Positions 1-7,892 of a stretch of DNA of 64,000 nucleotides are shown here, one piece after another. Positions within the stretch are counted from its first letter, which is position 1. Every line of letters starts with the position of its first letter. The position numbers and the translations under genes were made by a program. Origin of the DNA: Acuticoccus sp051016205 (lineage in GTDB: Bacteria > Pseudomonadota > Alphaproteobacteria > Rhizobiales > Amorphaceae); the NCBI GenBank assembly GCA_051016205.1, contig CP136534.1, positions 4,278,001 through 4,342,000 on the forward strand. Direction: 5' to 3'. The notes under the pieces were generated by a model. The model did no database searches. It saw only the letters and a program-made list of their open reading frames with translations, and had not been told where the DNA came from.

Positions 1-149
1 GCGCCAGCGCAGTAGGCGCGCGCCTCGGTGAATGCCTGGGCCCGGGAGTTACTGCCTATGTACTCCCACTCCTTGCGGCGGATCGAATTGATGGCGACAA
101 ACACGATGCGCTCTTCGTCGTGCTCGATGACTTTGATGGTGGGCTTCAC
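1..149 (-). CDS. Hypothetical protein, 3' end beyond the window
   Basis: Partial gene running off the left edge. It starts at a GTG (147-149) that overlaps the TGA of the upstream gene in a GTGA junction, so the two are probably translationally coupled. The 49 visible residues begin VKPTIKVIEHDEERIVFVAI and look like a small beta-rich phage protein. No family recognised. It belongs to the leftward early operon containing SSB and RecT-like genes. Confidence 0.55.
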   Translation of the reverse strand, partial: MKPTIKVIEHDEERIVFVAINSIRRKEWEYIGSNSRAQAFTEARAYCAG

Positions 150-508
150 GCTGCCGCCCTCCGCACCCACCGACCGTCAGGGTCGCTTCCCCCGCGGCCC
201 AGATAAGTAAAACCCGCGCTGGCAATCGCCTCCTCGACGATGCGCGCGTCCTCTTCGGCAACCTTCTTGACCTTGCCGCCAATCAAGGCCGCGAGAAGAT
301 CCTGATGCTTGAGAAGCTCGACCCGGCCCAAGCTAAACGGCGGCCCGTCGACGCGGCTGCGGAAGGTCTCCGCCCACACCGCAACGATGCGAACGTTGAC
401 ACCACCATACCCGTCCGGCTCAGCCACAGCTTCCACCTGGCATTCAAAGTCTTCGATCAGAATGCCCTCGGCGATGGTGATGTGGGCGCTGAATGGATGA
501 CTGCTCAT
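146..508 (-). CDS. Hypothetical early phage protein (120 aa)
   Basis: The start is taken at ATG 508 (MSSHPFSAHI), because it overlaps the preceding TGA in an ATGA junction; the longer in-frame extension to 592 lies inside the upstream gene. The protein is acidic and beta-rich, with a short lysine-glutamate stretch near the middle. I recognise no family. Tight coupling on both sides places it in the leftward recombination operon. Function unknown. Confidence 0.6.
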   Translation of the reverse strand: MSSHPFSAHITIAEGILIEDFECQVEAVAEPDGYGGVNVRIVAVWAETFRSRVDGPPFSLGRVELLKHQDLLAALIGGKVKKVAEEDARIVEEAIASAGFTYLGRGGSDPDGRWVRRAAA

Positions 509-1206
509 GCTGCCACCTCTTGGCGACCGGGGAGCGGATAGGGCTCGGGTTCGTTTTCCGACAACCAGACGATGAGGCGCTCCATCTGCCATTCCCTCTC
601 CGCTTTGTAAGCGGCCTGTAGGGCTTCGTCAGTCTCGGCACCAGTCTCGGCGCCAGTCTCGATGTCCACGGCTACGGCCCTGGCAGCGTCCCTGCTGGTC
701 CAGTTGGCGTCATTGCCCGCGCACCAGGCGGCCAATGCGGCATCCCGAGCTGCACCCCATGAGGCTTTGGCAGCGCAGTCAGCCCCAAAGGCAAAACTGG
801 TGGTGTCGTCAATCTCACCATTGGCGAAGCGCCTCGCTCCAACAATCGCATCCCGTGGGCGCATGTCCCCTGGATGCTGCCTCTCATAGAGGTGCAGTAT
901 CCGGGCAGCACAATCAGCCATCCACATGCGCAGGCGGCGATCTACGCCCTCGTCTGAATTGGCCGCTGCTGTTGCTCCCCATATGAGATCATCAAGTGTT
1001 GCCCCGGCATTGCGCGCCATCCGCGCAGTGATTTTGCCTCGCTTTGGCAAGTGGTCGGAAAGTCGATTCCAACCGTCCCAGCAGGGGTTCAACGCCTTGA
1101 TTTCTCGAAACGTCAAACCCGGAGCCACCGAAGCACCCACTCGCTGAGCCCCTCCAAGCGGATAAGCCCATGCCCAGATTCGCTTCGCCGGATTAATGAT
1201 CTGCAC
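505..1206 (-). CDS. Hypothetical early phage protein (233 aa)
   Basis: Mixed-charge soluble protein with a tryptophan-containing N-terminal half (WDGWNRLSDHLPKRGKI) and a Glu/Ala-rich C-terminus that includes a short repeated ETGAETGAET segment. AAGGAG lies just upstream of the ATG on the minus strand. It overlaps the next gene by four bases. A GTATC element at 1225-1229 lies upstream, as for other leftward genes here. No domain recognised; an accessory recombination or replication role is only a guess from position. Confidence 0.6.
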   Translation of the reverse strand: MQIINPAKRIWAWAYPLGGAQRVGASVAPGLTFREIKALNPCWDGWNRLSDHLPKRGKITARMARNAGATLDDLIWGATAAANSDEGVDRRLRMWMADCAARILHLYERQHPGDMRPRDAIVGARRFANGEIDDTTSFAFGADCAAKASWGAARDAALAAWCAGNDANWTSRDAARAVAVDIETGAETGAETDEALQAAYKAEREWQMERLIVWLSENEPEPYPLPGRQEVAA

Positions 1207-1222
1207 GACATCTCCTTACTAT

Positions 1223-1247
1223 TTGTATCTTTTTATGTTACATATAC
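1223..1247 (-). promoter_or_regulatory. AT-rich GTATC/ATATAC element upstream of the 1206 gene
   Basis: TTGTATC at 1223-1229 and ATATAC at 1242-1247 lie in the 66-bp gap between the ssb gene and the start of the 233-aa gene. Related GTATC/GATAC pairs recur upstream of several minus-strand genes (4472-4488, 10845-10868, 11948-11964, 18596-18608). It is a promoter or repressor operator candidate; the assignment is inference. Confidence 0.35.
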
Positions 1248-1272
1248 ATTGTCGTCAAGAAGATATTTTCAC

Positions 1273-1770
1273 TCAGAACGGAATATCGTCATCGAACGGC
1301 GGATCGTAGGATTCGTGGTTGGACCGGCCGCGATCCTGGGACCCCTCACCCCGATCCCTTGCGCTTTCAGGGCCATTGACGCCGTCCTGGCGATGGCCAT
1401 TGCCATGGTCGCCGTTTTGTCGATCCCGTCGGTCCCCAAGAAGCACGATGCGCCCACTGAAGTTATCGAGAATGATCTCAGTGACGTACTTCTTGACGCC
1501 CTCTTGATCTTCCCACTCTCGTGTGGCGATCTTTCCCTCGACGTAGATCTTCGAGCCTTTGTGGACGTACTTCTCAACGACTTTCGCCATCCCCTCTGAG
1601 AAGACCACGAGCCGATGCCATTCCGTGCGAGACCGCTTCTCGCCGGTGTGCTTGTCCTTCCAGTTCTCGGTGGTGGCCAAGCTCAGGTTGGCAATGGGCT
1701 TGCCGTCTTGGTTGTGGCGGATATCAGGGTCGCGGCCGACATTGCCGATCAACGTTGCACGGTTGAGCAT
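1273..1770 (-). CDS. ssb: Single-stranded DNA-binding protein
   Basis: Binds single-stranded DNA during replication and recombination. The 165-residue protein begins MLNRATLIGNVGRDPDIR, the usual OB-fold start, followed by the conserved TEWHRLVVF and GSKIYVEGKIATR segments (residues about 50-85). A Gly/Asp/Arg-rich linker leads to the acidic tip DDDIPF, which in bacterial SSBs docks partner proteins. Length is close to the family norm. It lies between a Ref-like nuclease gene and an unknown gene in the leftward operon, alongside RecT-like and exonuclease genes that would share its DNA substrate. Confidence 0.96.
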   Translation of the reverse strand: MLNRATLIGNVGRDPDIRHNQDGKPIANLSLATTENWKDKHTGEKRSRTEWHRLVVFSEGMAKVVEKYVHKGSKIYVEGKIATREWEDQEGVKKYVTEIILDNFSGRIVLLGDRRDRQNGDHGNGHRQDGVNGPESARDRGEGSQDRGRSNHESYDPPFDDDIPF

Positions 1771-1772
1771 CG

Positions 1773-2198
1773 TCAGGTCCTTGTGGTGAGGGCGTCGCTA
1801 CGGACGCCGCGCATTTTCAGAATGTCGCGGGCCGACTCCTCGTCGCCCGTGTACGCGTGGAGTGCGGCGGCAACGACGACAGCGTCGATCCCCTGCTCGC
1901 GCCACCAGGCGGCTTCGTTGGCCCTGTGCTGCGCGTCAGGCCCTTCGCGATGGCACATGCTGCACAAAGGGACGGCCCAGCGATCATCAGGCCTCTCGGC
2001 CATGCCAGTGGCGCGCTTCGCAAAGCGCCGGTCCGCCATGCGAATGTGCGCCGCCTCCGATGGCGGGCGTGCATGGCAGCACAGGCACGGCAATCCCCTG
2101 ATGAATGCGAGGTGGTCCACCTCATGGGCTCGTGGCCGTTTGTTGCGCCGCCCTGTGTCGGCGAAGGCGGTGTCAGGGCGGACGATGCGCAGCGACAC
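1773..2198 (-). CDS. Ref/DUF968-like HNH-type nuclease
   Basis: A 141-residue protein with a zinc/HNH-like arrangement: HEVDHLAFIRGLPCLCC (CxxC around residues 38-41), an AAHIR histidine, then CSMCH about 40 residues later. This pattern matches the DUF968/Ref family, in which phage P1 Ref is a RecA-dependent nuclease. Translation starts at GTG 2198, overlapping the TAG of the RecT-like gene by one base. Its place between annealing protein and SSB fits a recombination role. Catalytic activity is inferred. Confidence 0.65.
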   Translation of the reverse strand: MSLRIVRPDTAFADTGRRNKRPRAHEVDHLAFIRGLPCLCCHARPPSEAAHIRMADRRFAKRATGMAERPDDRWAVPLCSMCHREGPDAQHRANEAAWWREQGIDAVVVAAALHAYTGDEESARDILKMRGVRSDALTTRT

Positions 2199-2926
2199 TA
2201 TTCGGTTGCCTCGAACTCAGCCTCGACCGCCTCTGCCTTGAGCGGGAACTCATCCACCAGCGGGTTTACCAGTTGCGGCTGTGTGGGCGTCTTAGCTTCG
2301 GGCTCGGCGGTGTCGGTGGGCTCCACTTCGGGATCGTCCACGACATCCCGCTGCTCCATGCCCGCCAGGACATCGGAAAAGGCATCCGCCAGGGCATAGC
2401 CGCGGGCACGGGCGGCCAACATGCGCTTCGGATACCGGCGCCATGGGGCTTTGTTCGGCTTGCCGTAGCTGTCGCGGTCGCGGGTGTCCCACAAACCCGC
2501 CACCTTGGCGTCGCTCACGGAAAACGACCGCTTGGTCGTGACGTCCGGCGGATCGCCAACGCGGTGCACTTCGCAGTGGGCGACCAACTCGTCGCCGTCG
2601 CCGTCCACCCATTCCTTTTTCCAGGATAGAAGGCCGGACCGGTGGATGAGCATCATGGGCCCTTCGCCGTACAGGCGGATCTTGCCGTTGATCACGGCAA
2701 TGACCCCCAGGGCCGTCATGGGCGGGATGCCCTTTTCGAGTCCCGCCGCGATGATCCAGGTCGCCTCCATGACGGGATCGACCTTGGGATTGCTTGGCTT
2801 GAAACCGGCCGCAGTCGCCATCTTGGCCATCCGCACAATCTCTTCTGTGTCCTTCGGGACGATGGGCGAAAAGCCGGCATTGGTCGTGACGAGGGCGGCC
2901 TTCTTCGGCCGAGGCGTGTCGGTCAT
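2198..2926 (-). CDS. RecT-family single-strand annealing protein
   Basis: Predicted phage recombinase that anneals complementary strands. The diagnostic core is GLEKGIPPMTALGVIAVING (residues about 62-82), the RecT 'PPMqALqgiyvInGK' signature, followed by a YGEGPMMLIHRSG segment and a lysine/arginine-rich region. I start it at ATG 2926 (MTDTPRPKK), one base from the stop of the exonuclease; the longer extension to 3010 reads through that gene. The acidic C-terminal 50 residues look like a partner-binding tail. It pairs with the upstream exonuclease as RecE/RecT do. Confidence 0.82.
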   Translation of the reverse strand: MTDTPRPKKAALVTTNAGFSPIVPKDTEEIVRMAKMATAAGFKPSNPKVDPVMEATWIIAAGLEKGIPPMTALGVIAVINGKIRLYGEGPMMLIHRSGLLSWKKEWVDGDGDELVAHCEVHRVGDPPDVTTKRSFSVSDAKVAGLWDTRDRDSYGKPNKAPWRRYPKRMLAARARGYALADAFSDVLAGMEQRDVVDDPEVEPTDTAEPEAKTPTQPQLVNPLVDEFPLKAEAVEAEFEATE

Positions 2927-2927
2927 G

Positions 2928-4049
2928 TCAGTAGCCCATCCATTGGGGGAGGTCCTGCAGGGTGACGCTGGTGAGCGGCACGGTCGGCGTCCAATCGCGG
3001 TCGGGGCCAAACTCGTTCATCTTGGCGACGTAGTTGTCGATCCCCTGACGCACGGTCCACATGGCATGCTCAAGCACGTCGGCCTCGCAGATCTTGCCGA
3101 AGCACAAGGGTGCGCCCATCGCCTTGTAGAAGATCCAGACCCAGCTCCACTGGGGCACGTCGAGGGGCGGCTCCTCCCCCTTGGCGCGCATTCGCAACAC
3201 CTCCAACGGGCTGAGCGAAATCGCGAACACATCCAGCCACTCCGCACCGAGTGGGCACGTGCCATAAACCTTCCCCTGTGAGATGAGATCGCGCGCAAGC
3301 ATTCGCAGCTCGGTATAGGCAGCGGCCTGCACATCGTACCGGTACTTGGCGATTGATTGCCGCGCGCCGACATCTGGATCGACGCTGCTCCACGGGCGGT
3401 AGGATTTCAGATCGGCGGTGGCGCCGATCTTGGCGCGGTCAAACCGACCCTTGCGACGCACCCCCGTTTCGGCATCCGTCACGAAGATCGACATCTCCGA
3501 TACGCCCGCTGAGAATGCCGGCGCCACATCGGGATGTTTCAGGAGTGCATTTTCAGCAAAGTCGATCTGCCGCTGGTCTTCGGCGGTCAGTTTGGCCTTG
3601 CGCTTCTTGGGGTCAGGATTGTTGATCGCATCAACGTGCGCTTTAGTGATCTCGTCCCAAAGCTCAACATCGGTGTCGATTTCACGGATCAGCTCAACCA
3701 ACTCCGCCTTGGTCAAGCTCGCCGGCACGCTACGGTTCGGCGCAAGTTTCTTCAGATGGTCCGTGAGGTCCTTCTTTGTAACGAGTGCGTTCGGGTAGGC
3801 CTTGCGATCGGGCTCAACCGAATACTTCTCGTCGAAGGCAGCACGGCCGTAAAGGAGGGCTGTGTGCAGGGCGTCGCCCCAGATAAGGGCTTTGGATTCG
3901 ACCCTTTCGCCGTGCAGGCGCGCCCACTGCCATTCTTCAGGCGCGAGGGCGAGGCTCTTTATGTCGGTTGAGCCAAGGGCGGGGTCGGCATGATAACGGT
4001 CGACGTCCAGATCGAAATAGACGCCGTCGGCAAATGAAGACGTGGTCAT
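2928..4049 (-). CDS. RecE/exonuclease VIII-like PD-(D/E)XK exonuclease
   Basis: Predicted 5'-3' double-strand exonuclease that makes tails for the RecT-like protein. The N-terminus (YHADPALGSTDIKSL) and the later RKGRFDRAKIGATADLKSY segment fit the DUF3799/RecE C-terminal fold; D and the DLK triplet would be the catalytic D...ExK-type residues, followed by YRYDVQAAAYTELR, the helix usual after the active site. At 373 residues it matches the nuclease domain alone, without the long RecE N-terminus. First gene of the leftward recombination operon after the hairpin at 4053-4075. Confidence 0.82.
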   Translation of the reverse strand: MTTSSFADGVYFDLDVDRYHADPALGSTDIKSLALAPEEWQWARLHGERVESKALIWGDALHTALLYGRAAFDEKYSVEPDRKAYPNALVTKKDLTDHLKKLAPNRSVPASLTKAELVELIREIDTDVELWDEITKAHVDAINNPDPKKRKAKLTAEDQRQIDFAENALLKHPDVAPAFSAGVSEMSIFVTDAETGVRRKGRFDRAKIGATADLKSYRPWSSVDPDVGARQSIAKYRYDVQAAAYTELRMLARDLISQGKVYGTCPLGAEWLDVFAISLSPLEVLRMRAKGEEPPLDVPQWSWVWIFYKAMGAPLCFGKICEADVLEHAMWTVRQGIDNYVAKMNEFGPDRDWTPTVPLTSVTLQDLPQWMGY

Positions 4050-4052
4050 GGG

Positions 4053-4075
4053 TCACCGCAATTGTGATGCGGTGA
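4053..4075 (-). promoter_or_regulatory. Perfect inverted repeat in the leader of the exonuclease operon
   Basis: TCACCGCA (4053-4060) and TGCGGTGA (4068-4075) flank a 7-base spacer, four bases from the ATG of the exonuclease gene. It would be an operator or a leader hairpin that hides the ribosome binding site. No T-run follows, so a terminator is unlikely. ATGTATC lies immediately beyond it. Confidence 0.5.
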
Positions 4076-4126
4076 TATGTATCGCCTAAAGACAAGTTCG
4101 TCAATATCTGTATGTTAAAAAGAAAT

Positions 4127-4447
4127 TCAGTCGGCGTATTCTGGGAACGTCGCTGTGAGGATGGCATAGGCCTTTTCGCGCTCTTCGTCGGTGAGCTTGT
4201 CGATCAAGCGATCCAAATTGCTCTCGACGTCGTCCGGCGAAACAAACAGGTCCGCTTTTGACACGTCGAGCGCCTTAGCGAGGATCTCCAGGTCCTCATC
4301 GGTGAACGACTGGCTGGCATTTTCCAGTCGACCGATCTTCACGAACGTCATGACCCGCGCGCCGTAGACCTCTGCGATCCTCTCCTCCAGGGACCGGAGG
4401 GTGTAGCCACGCTTACGACGCCAAGCCCGAATCGAGTTCCCCTGCAT
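4127..4447 (-). CDS. CI-type HTH_XRE repressor
   Basis: Small lysogeny-type repressor (106 aa from ATG 4447, chosen because GGAGG lies just upstream; the longer frame to 4609 reads into the divergent gene). The N-terminal helix-turn-helix runs IRAWRRKRGYTLRSLEERIAE then a second helix and KIGRLENASQSFTDEDLEIL, typical XRE. The remaining 35 residues form a short acidic helix. There is no LexA-like peptidase domain, so induction would need an antirepressor; the BRO and Rha/ANT proteins encoded at 32-34 kb are candidates. Confidence 0.8.
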   Translation of the reverse strand: MQGNSIRAWRRKRGYTLRSLEERIAEVYGARVMTFVKIGRLENASQSFTDEDLEILAKALDVSKADLFVSPDDVESNLDRLIDKLTDEEREKAYAILTATFPEYAD

Positions 4448-4522
4448 TATTTTCCTCCTCCCTCTTGACTCGTATAGGAATAAGATACATAATCGTTGTA
4501 ATGTGTGGATAGGAAGTACAGC
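4448..4522. promoter_or_regulatory. Divergent CI/Cro control region
   Basis: The 75-bp AT-rich gap between divergent repressor and Cro-like genes contains GTATA (4472-4476) and GATAC (4484-4488) with a 7-base spacer, plus TTGACT at 4466-4471 that could serve as a -35 element. It is the expected site of both early promoters and operators. Boundaries and operator assignment are inferred. Confidence 0.5.
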
Positions 4523-4786
4523 ATGGATCATCCCCTCCGAGCATATATCAAAAACCACGGCGAGAGCGTGAGAGCCTTTTCCAAGCGGATTGGATACTCC
4601 TTCCCGCATGTGTACTGCATCATCGGTTGTCGTCGACCCCCATCATGGGCATTTGTCGTGGCTTGTAACAAGATCACCGACGGGCATGTCACTCCCATGG
4701 GCTTCCTGAGGGTCGAGTTCGCGCAGGAAGCCAATGGAAGAGAATGCCCCTCGGAGGCGGATAGTGCGTTAGACATAGCCGCTTAG
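4523..4786 (+). CDS. Cro-like DNA-binding protein
   Basis: An 87-residue protein divergent from the repressor. I use ATG 4523 because AGGAAG sits seven bases upstream; a GTG at 4505 is also in frame. The segment LRAYIKNHGESVRAFSKRIGYSFPHVYCIIGCRRPPSW resembles the Cro/YdaS helix-turn-helix pattern. It probably opens the rightward replication operon and counteracts the repressor. The C-terminal third is acidic and unassigned. Confidence 0.6.
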   Translation: MDHPLRAYIKNHGESVRAFSKRIGYSFPHVYCIIGCRRPPSWAFVVACNKITDGHVTPMGFLRVEFAQEANGRECPSEADSALDIAA

Positions 4787-4824
4787 CGCGCTTCTGTCGA
4801 GACCATCATCAAGAGGAAAATGTG

Positions 4825-5166
4825 ATGACCAGTTCCGCCGACCTCGTCGAGCGGCAAGGTGCACCTGTGCCCGCCGTCGATCGCCCCGTGTCGTTTCGAG
4901 AAACGCACCGTCACTTCGTCGTCTACGTGGAGCATGCCCTCGCAGTGACCGACGTGGACATCATCAACGGCCTGTTGGCCGAGATGCGCATGGCCGGTGG
5001 TTACATTCCCTACTCGGAAGAGCGGCTGCTCCAACTCACCGGGCACAAAGAGGATGATATGCTCTGGTCTCTCTTCATGTACAATTTCAGACTAATCTTC
5101 CGCGTTGCGGACGGCTGGATGACCTCCGATCTCGTCGATAGCCCCATGTCGGGGGTGTACCAATGA
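4825..5166 (+). CDS. Hypothetical protein of the replication operon (113 aa)
   Basis: Starts at ATG 4825 (GTG 4822 also in frame) behind AAGAGGAAAA. It overlaps the next gene by four bases (ATGA at 5163). The sequence is mixed alpha/beta, with a MLWSLFMYNFRLIFRVADGWM aromatic stretch near residue 85. The position directly before the initiator gene suggests a replication accessory role, but no family is recognised. Confidence 0.55.
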   Translation: MTSSADLVERQGAPVPAVDRPVSFRETHRHFVVYVEHALAVTDVDIINGLLAEMRMAGGYIPYSEERLLQLTGHKEDDMLWSLFMYNFRLIFRVADGWMTSDLVDSPMSGVYQ

Positions 5167-6161
5167 GCGCCGGGTGGATCGCGATCCAGCGGGGGATCTT
5201 CAATCACAGCATCCTTGGGGGCCATCAGCTCTGCCCCACGGCCGCCTTTGTCTGGCTGGTCGAGAAGGCCGCCTACAAGCCCTATCAACGCGACATTATG
5301 GGCAAGCTCGTCACGCTTAAACGCGGCCAACTGACCATCTCGATCCGCGCCCTGATGAAGGCTTGGAAATGGAAAAAGGGGGCCGTCGAGCGGTGGATCA
5401 AAACGCTCAAGAATGAGGACATGATCCGGACAGAGGCCGGGACAGGACAGATGGTCATAACCATCTGTAATTACGACAAGTATCAGCTTGGCGATGCGGA
5501 GACCGGGACAGCAGACGGGACAGTTTCCGAACAACGGGCGGAGGCACCCCCCAACCAAAATGGAGAGGGAGAAGGGAAGCACAAAGCACGATCTTCCCCA
5601 CCGTCGCAGGCTGCGGCCTCGCACGCGAGCGCGCACGAGGTAGAAGGGAAGGCCCCACCTGATGGCGAGGTGGCTACGAGGCCCGTGCCTCCCCCTGGCG
5701 ATCACCTGGCGGAAACGCGTACGGCCGAGCCTGAGGCCAAGCCTCCGCGCTCATCCCCACCACCCTCGGCGGACCTCTTTCCTGATGCGCCCGAGCAGAA
5801 GCGCGAGCCCTTCGTGTACGAGAAAGGCATCATCAAGCTGACCAAGACGGAGTATGCCCAGCTGGAGGACGACTTCCCATACATCGAGCTGCGCGGCGCC
5901 TTGAACGGCATGGCGGACTGGATCAAGGACAATGCCAGAGGACCATGGCAGCACGTGGTCAAATCCTCACTCTCCACAAGAAACCAGAAGGCTTGGGAGC
6001 GAAAGCAGGGGGAAAAGGAGGAGAAGGACAAAGTCGCGTACGCGGAGGAGAAGATACCCGCGAAGGTGAAGAACAGGGACGGCACCTATTCGATCGAGAT
6101 GTTGCCGCGCTGGGCGGTCGACAAGAACGTCGAGTGCCCCCACAAGGGCCCAATATGCTGA
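5163..6161 (+). CDS. O-like replication initiator (winged helix)
   Basis: Predicted origin-binding protein of 332 residues. The N-terminal ~105 residues carry the pattern common in phage O/DnaD-like initiators: WIAIQRGIFNHSI, then a VTLKRGQLTISIRALMKAW helix-turn-helix and VERWIKTLKNEDMIRTEA. A proline/alanine-rich linker (about 115-205) leads to a C-terminal helical domain with WIKDNARGPWQHVVKSSL. CCGGGACAG-type iterons lie inside the gene at 5426-5523, as origins lie inside lambda O. Next are the primase genes, overlapping by seven bases. Confidence 0.75.
   Translation: MSAGWIAIQRGIFNHSILGGHQLCPTAAFVWLVEKAAYKPYQRDIMGKLVTLKRGQLTISIRALMKAWKWKKGAVERWIKTLKNEDMIRTEAGTGQMVITICNYDKYQLGDAETGTADGTVSEQRAEAPPNQNGEGEGKHKARSSPPSQAAASHASAHEVEGKAPPDGEVATRPVPPPGDHLAETRTAEPEAKPPRSSPPPSADLFPDAPEQKREPFVYEKGIIKLTKTEYAQLEDDFPYIELRGALNGMADWIKDNARGPWQHVVKSSLSTRNQKAWERKQGEKEEKDKVAYAEEKIPAKVKNRDGTYSIEMLPRWAVDKNVECPHKGPIC
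5426..5523 (+). repeat. Iteron-like CCGGGACAG repeats inside the initiator gene
   Basis: CCGGACAG at 5426-5433, CCGGGACAG at 5437-5445 followed by GGACAG, CCGGGACAG at 5503-5511 and ACGGGACAG at 5515-5523. Paired units sit 11-12 bp apart, about one helical turn. The same unit recurs nine times at 20283-20449. They are likely binding sites for the protein this gene encodes. Confidence 0.6.
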
Positions 6162-6463
6162 AGTCGGCGTCAGAGATTCTTTCCGACCATCAGATCGACC
6201 TGCGGCGCCAAGGCGTCGGCAACCACAAAACTGTTTGCCCCACCTGCTCGCACACGCGCCGCAACAAGCGGGACCCCTGCTTGTCTGTGGAGATCGACCA
6301 GGTGGGTGTTCGCTGGAATTGCCATCACTGTGGATGGCAAGGGGGTGAGTTTTACGATGGCACAGCACAGCCGCGTTTTGGGTCCGCACGCCGTCAAGTT
6401 CCTCGACAGTCGGGGCCTCGATCCCGATCTCGCGGTAAGAGCTTTCGGGACCTATACGGCTGA
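6155..6463 (+). CDS. Primase zinc-binding domain, separate frame
   Basis: A 102-residue frame whose first 70 residues form a T7 gp4-type zinc-binding domain: VCPTCSHTRRNKRDPCLSV then WNCHHCGWQGG, giving a CxxC...CxxC ribbon used for template recognition. It overlaps the initiator stop (ATGCTGA). After GEFYDG the frame continues as a low-complexity basic tail. The TOPRIM-helicase body is in the frame shifted +1, starting at 6357 within this gene. Either the primase is made as two polypeptides or one base is missing or extra near the GGGGG at 6341-6345. Confidence 0.7.
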   Translation: MLKSASEILSDHQIDLRRQGVGNHKTVCPTCSHTRRNKRDPCLSVEIDQVGVRWNCHHCGWQGGEFYDGTAQPRFGSARRQVPRQSGPRSRSRGKSFRDLYG

Positions 6464-7892
6464 TCTGCAGTTCAAGCCGGACTGGCAATGCGAGCCTTCT
6501 GAGCGCGGCAAGTGGCTGGCGTTCCCGTTCATTGACGGCGGCAAGGAGGTCAACACCAAGTTTCGCGGCCGTAGTCCCAACGGCGACAAACGCTTCGTGC
6601 AGACTCCCGAAGGTCGCCCAACATTCTTCAACGCCGATGTGCTCGACGATCCTGCCGTCACCAAGGACGGCTGCCCCGTGGTGGTCGTGGAAGGTGAGCT
6701 GGACTGCATGACGGCCGTGCAGGCGGGCTTCGTGTTTGCCGTCTCAGTGCCTTCTGGAGCCCCATCCCTGCGCAAGGGTGAGGACCCTGAGGCGGTGGAC
6801 CCCAATGCGGCGCCAGAGGACGACGCAGAGGGTTACTGGCGGTTCTTCTGGAACAACCGCAAGCGCTTGAAGGCGGTGCGCCGGTTCATCATTGCGGTGG
6901 ATGGTGACGACAAGGGCAAGCGCCTTGAAGCAGAACTGGTGCGCCGGTTGGGCGCGGCGCGGTGCGATCGTGTGATCTACCCAGAGGGGACCAAAGACCT
7001 CAACGATGTGCTGATGGCCCAAGGTGTGGAGGGGGTCCGGAGTGTCCTCACCAACACCATCAGCCTTCCCACCCGCGGCCTTTACGTCATCGATGACTAC
7101 CCCGATGTGGGGCCGCTGCGCACCTATTCGCTGGGATGGGGAGAGTTGGACGATCTGGTCCGCTTGTTCCCCGGCAGCTTCACGGTGGTGACCGGCACAC
7201 CAGGCTCGGGCAAGTCGCGATTCATCGAGCGTACCAGCGTGCAGATGGCAAGGGCCCATGGCTGGAAGACCACCATCATCTCACCGGAGATGCCGGTCAA
7301 ACCCCACCTTGCCGACGACCTCCGGCGCATGGCTATCGATAAAGCCACAGCCGATATGACGGCCGGCGATAAGGACGAGGCGCTGGCCTTCATTCGCCGG
7401 TACTACTCGTTCATCGATGCCGACCTGGCGGGCATCCTGGATGAGGACGACGACCCCACCGTCGACTGGGTGATCGAGCGCGCCGAGGACGCCGTCTATC
7501 GGTATGGCGCCAACATCCTGATCATTGATCCTTGGAACGAGCTGGAGCACCAGCGCGACCGCACCCAAACCCTCCCCGAATACATTTCCGCGAGCGTTCG
7601 CAAGCTGAAGCGCTTTGCCAGACGACATGAGGTGGCACTGATCGTCATCGCGCACCCCACCAAGGAAGGCGGGGGCAAGGGCGCGGACGTCTCGCTGTAC
7701 GACATCGACGGCGGCGCTGTGTGGGTCAACAAGGCCGACTTCGGCATCATCCTCCACCGGCCCAATCCCGAGGGGATGATGACCGACATCTACGTCAAGA
7801 AGGTGCGCCACCACACCACCGGACGGATCGGCAAGCGCTCGTTCATGTTCAACACCGAGACCCTGGACTACCGGTCAGTGGGAGACGAATGA
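6357..7892 (+). CDS. TOPRIM primase / DnaB-like helicase lacking its zinc domain
   Basis: Replicative primase-helicase of 511 residues from ATG 6357, which has GGGGGTGAG about eight bases upstream. TOPRIM motifs are VVVVEGELDCMTAV (E112) and AVDGDDKGK (D182-D185). The RecA-like helicase has Walker A GTPGSGKS (280-287), a Walker B ILIIDPWNE, and a late VKKVRHHTTGR segment. The N-terminal LGPHAVKFLDSRGLDPDL corresponds to the linker that follows the zinc domain in single-chain relatives. GTG 6306 is an alternative upstream start. Confidence 0.88.
   Translation: MAQHSRVLGPHAVKFLDSRGLDPDLAVRAFGTYTADLQFKPDWQCEPSERGKWLAFPFIDGGKEVNTKFRGRSPNGDKRFVQTPEGRPTFFNADVLDDPAVTKDGCPVVVVEGELDCMTAVQAGFVFAVSVPSGAPSLRKGEDPEAVDPNAAPEDDAEGYWRFFWNNRKRLKAVRRFIIAVDGDDKGKRLEAELVRRLGAARCDRVIYPEGTKDLNDVLMAQGVEGVRSVLTNTISLPTRGLYVIDDYPDVGPLRTYSLGWGELDDLVRLFPGSFTVVTGTPGSGKSRFIERTSVQMARAHGWKTTIISPEMPVKPHLADDLRRMAIDKATADMTAGDKDEALAFIRRYYSFIDADLAGILDEDDDPTVDWVIERAEDAVYRYGANILIIDPWNELEHQRDRTQTLPEYISASVRKLKRFARRHEVALIVIAHPTKEGGGKGADVSLYDIDGGAVWVNKADFGIILHRPNPEGMMTDIYVKKVRHHTTGRIGKRSFMFNTETLDYRSVGDE

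Noticed and set aside
6338..6350. Canonical -1 programmed frameshift joining the primase halves
   Set aside because: The frame change needed is +1 and no X-XXY-YYZ heptamer applies; independent initiation at 6357 or a one-base indel is simpler.
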